Positions 56,115 to 64,000 of a DNA stretch of 64,000 bases are shown here, in pieces (the stretch's first letter is position 1; each line of letters begins with the position of its first letter). The stretch covers positions 211,746,744-211,810,743 of the forward strand of contig NC_081411.1 in assembly GCF_030272615.1 (NCBI RefSeq), in the 5' to 3' direction. The notes beneath the pieces are model-generated. The model ran no database searches. It saw nothing but the letters and a program-made list of their open reading frames with translations, and was not told the DNA's origin. This DNA comes from Cryptomeria japonica. Its lineage: Eukaryota; Streptophyta; Pinopsida; Cupressales; Cupressaceae. The position numbers and the translations under genes are program-made.

Positions 56115-58655
56115 AGTCCGAAACCGAGAGAGGCCTTTTTAGGCAGCGACAAAATGACCCCATTGGTTTAAACAGATCATCCATAAGTGCCACGGTCTCT
56201 GAGTTACGCGATGTCAAAGTTTGACCATTTTTTCCACTTTGAGCACTCAAGGGAAAACGTCGCTACAAGGTGGCTCAAAACGATTTGACGTCTTGGGGAG
56301 CAAGACAAGGGCACACCTAGCATAAACCCGGCCACCCAGATGCACTCGTGTTGACGGTTCGTTACCATGACAAGAAGAACGAAAGATGCACTATTTTGCC
56401 ACCTCTCACTAATGGGTTTTGATGGTTTTTGATGCGACAAAAAAATCTCACCACAAGAAAATGAAATCGAGTTTCCCAAAACTGAGAGAGCATTTTTTAG
56501 GCAGAGACAACATGATCCCATAGATTCAAATGGATCATCCATAAGTGTCAGGTCTCCGAGTTACGCGACGTCAAAGTTTGACTGTTTTTTCCACTTTGAG
56601 CGCTCAAGGGAAAACGTCGCTACGAGGTGGCTCATAACGATCAGACATCTTGGGGAGAAAGACAAGGGCACATATAGCATAAACCCACCCACTGGATGCG
56701 CTCGCACTGACGGTTTGTTCCCACGACGAACAAAACGAAAGATGCACTATTTTGCCACCTCTCACTAACGGTTTTTGATGCGACAGAAAAAATCTCACCA
56801 TAAGAAAACATAATCGAGTTTCCCAAAACCAAGAGAGGATTTTTTAGGCAGTGACAACACAACCCCATAGGTTCAAATGAATCATCCATAAGTTCCATGG
56901 TCTTCGAGTTACGCGACGCCAAAGTTTGACTATTTTTTCCACTTTGAGTGCTTAAGGGAAAACGTCACTACGAGGTGGCTCAAAACAAACAGACATCTTG
57001 GGGAGAAAGACAAGGGCACACCTAGCATAAACGCAGCCACCCGGATGCGCTCGCACTGACAGTTCATTCCCATGACAAGCAAAACGAAAGATGCATTATT
57101 TTGCCACCTCTCACTAACAGTTTTTGACGGTTTTTGATGCGACATAAAAAATCTCACCACAAGAAAATGGAATCGATTGGCCCGAAACCAAGAGAGGATT
57201 TTTTAGGCAGAAACAACATAACCCCATAGGTTCAAATGGAACGTCCATAAGTACCACGGTCTCCAAGTTACACAATGTCAAAGTTTGATTATGTTTTCCA
57301 CTTTGAGCGCTTAAAGGAAAACGTCACTATGAGGTGACTTGGAATGATCAGACATCTTGGGGAGTGAGACAAGGGCACACCTAGCATAAAATCGGCCACC
57401 CGGATGCACTCGTGCTGACGGTTCATTCCCACGACAAGCAAAATGAAAGATGCACTATTTTGCCACCTCTCCCTAACGGTTTTTTATGTGACAAAAAAAA
57501 TCTCACCACAAGAAAATGGAATCGATTTTCCCAAAACCGAGAGAGGATTTTTTAGGCACCAACAACACGACCCCATAGGTTCAAATGGATCATCCATAAG
57601 TGCCACAGTCTTTGAGTTACACAATGTCAAAGTTTGACCTTTTTTTCCACTTTGAGCGCTCAAGAGAAAACGTCGCTACGAGGTGGCTTGGAACGATCAG
57701 ATGTCTTGGGGAGAGAGACAAGGGCACACCTAGTGTAAAATTGGCCACCCAAATGTGCTCATGCTGACGGTTCATTCCGACGACAAGCAAAATGAAAGTT
57801 GCACTATTTTGCCACCTCTCACTAACGGTTTTTGACAATTTTTGATGCAACAAAAAAATTCTCACCACAAGAAATGGAATCGAGTCGCCCGAAATTGAGA
57901 GAGGCTTTTTTAGGCAGAGACAACACGACCCCATAGGTTCAAATGGATCGTCCATAAGTACCACAGTCTTTGAGTTACGCAACGTCAAAGTTTAACTGTT
58001 TTTCCACTTTGAGCGCTCAAGGGAAAACGTCGCTATGAGGTGGCTCGAAACGATCCGACGTCTTGGGGGGTGAGAAAAGGGCACACCTAGTGTAAACCCA
58101 ACCACCCAGATGCACTCGCCCTGACGGTTCATTCCCACGACAAGCACAACAAAAGATGCACTATTTTGCCACCTCTCACTGACGGTTTTTGATGCGACAG
58201 AAAAATATCACCACAAGAAAATGGTATCGATTTTCTCAAAACCGACAGGCTTTTTTAGGAAGAAACAATACGACCCCATAGGTTCAAATGGATTTTCCAT
58301 AAGTGTCATGGTCTCTGAGTTATGAGACGTCAAAGTTTGACCATTTTTTCCACTTTGAGCGCTCAAGGGAAAACGTTGCTACGAGGTGGCTCAGAATGAA
58401 CAAACGTCTTGGGGAGTGAGTCAAAGGCACACCCAGCATAAAACTGGCCACCCGAACGCGCTCATGTTGACGGTTCATTCCCATGACCAGCAAAACGAAA
58501 GATGCACTATTTTGCCACCTCTCACTGACGGTTTTTGATGTGACAAAAAAAATCTCACCACAAGAAAACGGAATCGAGTTGTCCAAAACTGAGAGAGGAT
58601 TTTTTAGGCAGAAACAACACAACCCCATAGGTTCACACGGATCGTCCATAAATGC
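56115..58655. repeat. Satellite-like tandem array, unit about 350 bp, about seven copies
   Basis: The landmark aaagtttgac (or one change) followed by a T run and ccactttgagcgctcaaggg occurs near 56216, 56572, 56922, 57281, 57629, 57987 and 58331, spaced 344-359 bp. Every unit also carries gaggtggctc, cttggggag, agatgcactattttgccacc, ctcaccacaagaaaa and gaccccataggttcaaatgg. CpG is frequent compared with the surroundings. Each unit gives similar minus-strand frames, which are by-products of the repeat. Confidence 0.95.
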
Positions 58656-58880
58656 TTCAACTCTTCTTTTATAGGCGATTTGGATGAATAGGTGTGTCTC
58701 TTACCCTAAGGCCGACTTGTTATGGAATAAAATTTAAATGAAAACCTTGCCTAAGCCGAGTCATACTTAGATAAATTTCAAATCTACTTTGTACGCTCAA
58801 ATCTTGTCTTAATTGGTTCTTTAAATGATGAACTTCGCTCCATAAGCATGAGTTTATGAAATAATAACTTCACTCCAATC

Positions 58881-59223
58881 TATACGAGTTGAGAAAATAC
58901 AACACCACAGGGGCCCAAATAATCTCTACAAGTTGAAAAACCTGTTACAAGGAGAAGCAATGAAGCAAATCACAGAAGGAAAGAATTCACAGGAAAAATA
59001 TGCTCCAAAATGTATTGTCAATAATAATCCTTCTTCATACAATGAAAAGAAAGAACTCAACCTTTAATAAGTCAAGAAACCCTAAAAGGGAAAACCTAGG
59101 TTTGCACATAATAATTAATTATATGCACCTAAAGTTAGCTTAAGTGTAAAACAGATAAAGGGAACTTAAATAATTAAACAAATATTGTTTAATTAATCAA
59201 GTAAATACCCGAATACTCTAACA
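58881..59223 (-). repeat. 3' LTR of the non-autonomous element
   Basis: Same 343 bp as the right copy, with a handful of changes (for example cgag for ggag near the start). The sense end reads CTCAACTCGTATA. Confidence 0.9.
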
Positions 59224-60379
59224 CCCCCCCTTAAGCTAGACTTAGGGAGAAGCTAAAACCTAGAACAGGTACTGAAAGCAATAAAGATGGGTCTCGATAA
59301 CAAGGTCTGATCAGGTACCCAAATACAATGAAATCTCTATGAACTGGAGAAATAGAGAAAACCACATGGGAAGAAAACTCTACTCCAAAAAGAGATGGAA
59401 AAAAAAATATCACTGAAGCATGAAGAACCTGCAAACTCTATTGAAAAAATAACTGCTGATCTGGAGAACCTCCACTGAAATAGAACATGACCAGGTAGAG
59501 AAGACTGTAATCTGCATGAGTGCCCTCAAATGGCACTACTCAAATCAGATGGCAAACAACTAAACTCGAAGATACAGATGGCATGAGACACCAAAGCCTG
59601 AAGAGCTGATCAATCGAACCATGGAAGCATTAGAACCAACAGGATAAACCTCCCCATAATGCGGAAGTGGGAGAGGAACAGGAACACTGAAAAGGACAGC
59701 AAAAAAAAATTGTATGACGAAGAACCAAGAACATCAAAGGTGCTGAGACAAGTACATGGTGTCGTGGAAGGAACACTCACTTGACACACTCACTTGACAA
59801 AGGAAGATGGCAAACAACAGGCAAACATCAACCCCCTCATGGCACTTGATCAATAGTGCATGTACAACAAGACACAAGATATGCAAAATTCCAAGTAAAC
59901 AATGCATGATGGCACTTTATCTCAGTGTGTTTGCATAAATACAAGCTACAATGATAAGAAGACTGGAAATAGAAATGTGAACCAAAATAGAGACACCCTA
60001 CTCAGAGAAAAGATCCCAGGACCTGAAACAACCACGATATCCACCAGAGTGCTGAAAAGCAAAAAACTGAATAAAATATGCATGGAGCAGAATCTACAAA
60101 TAAAACTCACATGGCTGGAAAGTACACAGCACATACTTTCCAAAAATATAAAATTGTCGAAAAACGGAGTTCAGATGCTCATTCTATGGCTCCCGGAGTG
60201 CAAAAACTAGACCTCACTTTAACTAGAAAAAAGCATAGTCAAATAGAAAAATTGGAAAAAATTACTAACACCATGAGGTCGGCCTCAGAACCAGCTTTCT
60301 GACACCTATTTGTTTTTGAAAAAATGACTTTGTATGTCCAAGTTAGAGCCAAAAAACCAAACCCCCCCTGAAAAAGGCC

Positions 60380-60860
60380 AAAAAAGGAGATCTGGTGGCT
60401 CTTTGGTGGTTCGGTGGCCAGTGGGTGGCACCCTGGTGGCTGGGCGGAGCCTCCTTGGTGGCTGGACGAAGCGAGTCGGGGGTCAGGTGGCAGAGCCAAG
60501 TGGCCCGGCGGTGGAGCCAAGTGGTCGGGTGGTGAAGTGGGTCGGGCAGCGGAGGAGGTCAGGCCGGGAGCTGCAGGCGGCGGTCGGGAGCGAAGCTGTG
60601 GCAAGCAGGGTGGCATGGGCTGCAGGCGAGCAGGGGGCCGGGGGCTGCAAGCGGTGGTAGCAGGTGGAGCAGGCCCACCGGAGGGGCTGCGGGTGGCCAC
60701 CGGGGAATGCAGGGAGGCCGGCAGGGTGCCGGGCCAGCGAGGGTCAGGAGTCGGCAGTGCGGGGCCAAAAACCGACGGAGGGACTGGAGGGCCGGCGGGG
60801 GCCAGTGATGCTGTACGGGCCTACAGGACCTGCAACTTGGCAGGGAACCCACGGTACCCT
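60380..60860. other. GC-rich island inside the non-autonomous element
   Basis: About 480 bp, very rich in G on the plus strand (ggtggct, cggtggc, ggccggg motifs), in an otherwise A/T-rich element. On the sense (minus) strand, 60239-60700 reads as a 153-residue Pro/Ala-rich frame without a known domain. It ends near a palindrome-like ggtaccctgcgtaccgtggg (60852-60871). It may be a captured host fragment or simple repeat growth. Confidence 0.6.
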
Positions 60861-61275
60861 GCGTACCGTGGGGGCCCCAACAAACTTTTCCGAAAAACAA
60901 AAAAAAATTCCAAACCCTTTTTTTTTCGCCTTGATTTTTTTGAAGATTTTTTTAATAAAAAATCAAAATCTGGCCTGCATGCCATAAAAAGACAAAATAA
61001 TTTTTTTTTAAAAAAATTTTCTCGAAATGCGTGTCAGGGTCGTACGACCTGGATATGAGAAAAAAATACTCCTAGAGGCTCAAGAACCAAAATAGGTCAA
61101 ATTTTATATGACCATAGGGGTTTTCGAGCCTTCTAAGCACAATGGTGAGGTTCGTTTAGGCCCAAAGTTCTCAGAAAAATAGGTCAAACCCTAGGTACAT
61201 AAAAAATTCCTAAAAACCCAGATCTGCTTCCAAAGCAAAATTCTCAAAACAAGAACAGGTAGCTGCAGATCTGAA

Positions 61276-61287
61276 GCTCTAATACCA
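61276..61287 (-). other. Primer-binding site of the non-autonomous element
   Basis: The sense strand reads TGGTATTAGAGC: initiator tRNA-Met type with the same C-to-T change as in copia M. It touches the LTR end with no spacer. Confidence 0.82.
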
Positions 61288-61630
61288 TATAGGAGTTGAG
61301 AAAATACAACACCATAGGAGCCCAAATAATCTCTGCAAGCTAAAAAACCTGTTACAAGGAGAAGTAATGAAGCAAATCACAGAAGGAAAGAATACACAGG
61401 AAAAATATGCTCCAAAATGTATTGTCAATAATAATCCTTCTTCATACAATGAAAAGAAAGAACTCAACCTTTAATAGGTCAAGAAACCCTAAAAGGGAAA
61501 ACCTAGGTTTGCACATAATAATTAATTATATGCACCTAAAGTTAGCTTAAGTGTAAAAGAGATAAAGGGAACTTAAATAATTAAACAAATATTGTTTAAT
61601 TAATCAAGTAAATACCTGAATACTCTAACA
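61288..61630 (-). repeat. 5' LTR of the non-autonomous element
   Basis: The sense strand begins TGTTAGAGTATTC at 61630 and ends CTCAACTCCTATA at 61288, beside the primer site. Confidence 0.9.
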
Positions 61631-61635
61631 CAATC

Positions 61636-62097
61636 TCTTCATGCACGAAGGACTCAAAGCAAATTCACTCAATCAAAATACACAATATCAGCATTACCAG
61701 TGTCAGTACTTGGGTATACACAATATGAGCAATAGATAGTTTAAAAGTATATGCCATATGAGTTACAAGTAATGAACAAATTAGATCACACTTGAAGACA
61801 TATACACAATGAACAAGTTTGATCATATTTCAATAGCAAATAACTAAGTTTCAAGAATATCAAGTTTCATATATATCAATGAACAAATTGGATCGAATAT
61901 CAAGTTTCATATATATCAAAATGAACAATAATCGTGTACATATCAAAAAATGGCATAGATGCCAAATCAATAATAGTTACAAAAATGTGGCATGTGCCAT
62001 GTCTGTCAAAGTTGATATATACATATACAAATGTCGAATATATAAAAAAATTGGTCCTTCAATTACCACAACTATAACTATATGTCTCTATCGGTAT
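61636..62097. other. Spacer after the non-autonomous element, no gene seen
   Basis: A/T-rich, with short repeats such as atcaagtttcatatatatcaa twice (61858-61919). It lies 3' of the second multi-exon gene. Confidence 0.4.
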
Positions 62098-64000
62098 CTA
62101 TGACTGTAGCGGATCATCAAAATCGAGCCTCTTCGAAGCAGTACGTGGCTCTGCAGGTGGCTGCACAAGGACAATTCAAATGTCGAACCAGATATATTTT
62201 CTCAATATAACATCAAAATAACTAAATACTGAACTGTAAATTGTTTGAAGTTGAAATGTTGATTACCTCATCTTTGTCTTCTGCAATTGGGTGAGGCTGA
62301 GGATCCGTGGGATGTCCTAAAGGAGATTGTAACTGGTAAAACAACATTAATACATGTTAATAACATATATGTCAAATAACACATAATAACTAAAAATGAA
62401 TAGACTAAAAAACTAAACCATACCGGAGCCTCAGAGGGATGTGCTGTGGTCGTAGGAGGCAAAGTCATAGATGAATCAGTTACGACCATTTCCTATATCC
62501 ATGGTAAGTGATCCAAAAGGAGTTAACTAGACGGTTTCAACTCCGTTGTGCACTTAGTGAAAAGGAGTTGATCTAAGATAGCCATACCTTTTCCCTTGGT
62601 CATGTTGGATCCCATAATATACGTGTAGGACTTCTACTGAAATAGAATGGTAGAATAATAGTAGGAAGTTTGGAAGGGGCCTGTAATAGGTTAAAGACAA
62701 TCATACAAGTTAATAACCCAAAGTTGTTGACAAACTAGATAAAATAAATATTTTAACATATGTATAACAAATGCACACTAAAGCTTTGTATAGTTCTCCT
62801 ATAGCCTTAGGAGGCCTAGTCGAATCTGATGCAGCTATTACCATTTCCTGTATGAAAAATGATAACATATGATATAGACATAAAAGGATTTAGTTATTTC
62901 GAACAAGCGATAATGCAATCCAAAGTTAATATGAAGATATCACCTCTTCCCTCTGCTAAACCTCATCGACATCGGGTGCATTCATTAATTCCGTAAACCC
63001 CATATGTTTTTGTACAAAGAACAAATAAAGTAAGTGCATTTATCAATATCTACATATACATGTTTAATCATAATACATTTCAACAAATGAATTTAAATTG
63101 TACTGAATTACCTTATGTCATTTGGGTGTCCAAGAGGATATCTTTTTCTGCCTCGGAGTGCTAGAGGATGGCTTTCTCACACGAGATGTCCTTGAGGTAG
63201 GTGGGGGTAGACTAATGGAAAAAAATTAACATATGGGAAAAGAGCATGTATTTATTATATCACTTAAGTCAAAAATATATAAATCTAAATGGTACCGCAT
63301 AGCTATCTTGGCCAAAGTCAATGGCCAAAAGTGTGATATCATCAAGTTGGGACATCTTAGCCACTGATAAGCCCTATAAAATACCAAGTAATGATACATA
63401 TAATTAACAAAAGATATTTTGAAACCAATGTATTATTATATTTTTAACAAATTTACAAATCTTTACCTCTGGTGGCGAAACTAATCATGACCGTGGAGTC
63501 GACTAAAAAGTATGTGGTGTACTCCCACCACCTGCTGCACCTTGCAATGCATTTTATTTATATGTCACTTTAAATTTTTCTAAAAATAAAAATTCATTTC
63601 TTTTTATAAGATTTAGTCACTTAATTGATAACATGTCATAAACATAATTAAACGCACCTATGTCTAATAGAGAGGGTACAACATATTAATCAGTTCATCG
63701 GTGAGGGCCACATCCTTTGCAATGGAAGCATGGCTCCCGCAAAATGTACACGAATGAGATGTCAAACCATCCTCATTTGTGTCAGTGTCTACACCAGAAC
63801 ATACACCTTGGCAGGTGGGGCACATATGCTGAATGGGTTGGCTCGTGCCAAATGATGTATGAGGTGCTGCGGATGAAGGAGGTGCTGCTGAGGAAGGAGG
63901 TGATGCTGATGAAGGAAGTGTTGTTGATGAAGGAGGTGCCACAGGTGCTGGTACATCCTCTGCTCCGACCAACTGTGTGTCATGCTGAACAATGACATCA
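62098..64000 (-). pseudogene. Second gene 2-type multi-exon gene, 5' end outside the window
   Basis: Minus-strand exons with GT donors and AG acceptors can be read. The exon at about 63660-64000 has a Pro/Ser/Ala-rich repeat, then two CxxC pairs, CPTCQGVCSG and SCTFCGSH, which could form a zinc ribbon. Further exons lie near 63477-63545, 63299-63375, 63118-63215 (RKPSSSTPRQKK, a possible nuclear signal), 62944-63000, up to 62847, 62588-62636, 62424-62492, 62267-62332 and 62098-62160. The end reads ASKRLDFDDPLQS. Several exons hold a TAG or TGA explainable by C-to-T. Gene structure, strand relative to gene 1 and the KR-type C-terminus match gene 2 at 45388-47441, but I could not show sequence homology between the two. 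Confidence 0.5.

Larger units (their letters stand above)
58881..61630 (-). mobile_element. Short non-autonomous LTR retrotransposon
   Basis: Two LTRs of 343 bp (58881-59223 and 61288-61630) bracket 2,064 bp without transposon proteins. The TSD is caatc at 58876-58880 and 61631-61635. On the minus strand the 5' LTR is the right one, followed at once by primer site TGGTATTAGAGC (61276-61287). The polypurine tract AAGGGGGGG lies before the 3' LTR (59224-59232). The LTR ends are TGTTAGAG...TATA, so the 3' terminus is TA and not CA in both copies. The LTRs are highly similar, so insertion is fairly recent. Size and lack of coding fit a small LARD-type element. Confidence 0.9.

Noticed and set aside
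56204-58649. Series of similar Cys-containing minus-strand frames
   Set aside because: They repeat once per 350 bp unit and are broken differently in each; by-products of the tandem array.
56115-58655. CRISPR-like array
   Set aside because: The units are contiguous 350 bp tandem repeats without unique spacers, in a plant genome.
60414-61058. 214-residue Gly/Arg-rich plus-strand frame
   Set aside because: Antisense to the element and created by the GC-rich island; no domain.
45388-64000. Direct sequence homology between the two gene 2-type genes
   Set aside because: Architecture and strand agree, but I could not align their exons by eye, so only similarity of structure is claimed.

Overview
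The window is plant nuclear DNA from a large, repeat-rich genome. Every LTR retrotransposon here uses a plant-type primer site (tRNA-Trp, tRNA-Asp or initiator tRNA-Met), and the lineages (Tat-like Ty3, Athila-like Ty3, chromovirus, Ty1/copia, L1-type LINE) are plant lineages. A gymnosperm would fit the density and age of the insertions, but the sequence does not prove it. I found no single-copy cellular gene, no rRNA or tRNA gene and no CRISPR array. Nearly all coding regions are broken, mostly by stops that look like C-to-T changes of CAG, CAA or CGA (or TGG to TAG), the usual decay of methylated transposons.

Layout. (1) 1-10785, minus strand: left-truncated Tat-like Ty3 element A, with a 1.9 kb LTR, a tRNA-Trp primer site, gag-protease, and a pol carrying a G-patch, RT, RNase H and a second RNase H. 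Its frame is open except for one TAG. (2) 10786-14507: older Athila-like element B, into which A inserted. (3) 14508-15660: decayed LINE that received B. (4) 17.6-20.9 kb plus 44525-44640: gene 1, first copy (T1), a transposase-like gene split by a 23.6 kb insertion. (5) 20923-44519: the insertion, copia element C with TSD attag. Its 5' LTR was hit by a solo LTR (20976-29253, TSD ttgat) and by a chromovirus (29268-37148, TSD atatg). The solo LTR was itself hit by minus-strand copia element M (21227-27951). (6) 45388-47441, minus: gene 2, a multi-exon gene convergent with T1. (7) 47.9-50.2 kb: GA tracts and tandem duplications. (8) 50304-52928: second gene 1 copy (T2), with introns. (9) 53.9-55.1 kb: palindromes flanking a CT tract; 55491-55763: possible first exon of a third gene 1 copy. 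(10) 56.1-58.66 kb: seven-copy tandem array of a roughly 350 bp unit. (11) 58881-61630: short non-autonomous LTR element with TSD caatc. (12) 62098-64000, minus: a second multi-exon gene of gene 2 type, running off the window.

The most interesting candidate is the gene 1/gene 2 pair. Gene 1 has a helix-turn-helix, Cys/His clusters and an RNase H-like core with two clear Asp motifs and a conserved HGKGEHDG-type block. It occurs at least twice and, in the better copy, faces a separate multi-exon gene. This looks like a two-gene DNA transposon of a superfamily I cannot name; no terminal inverted repeats were identified, so that interpretation remains open.
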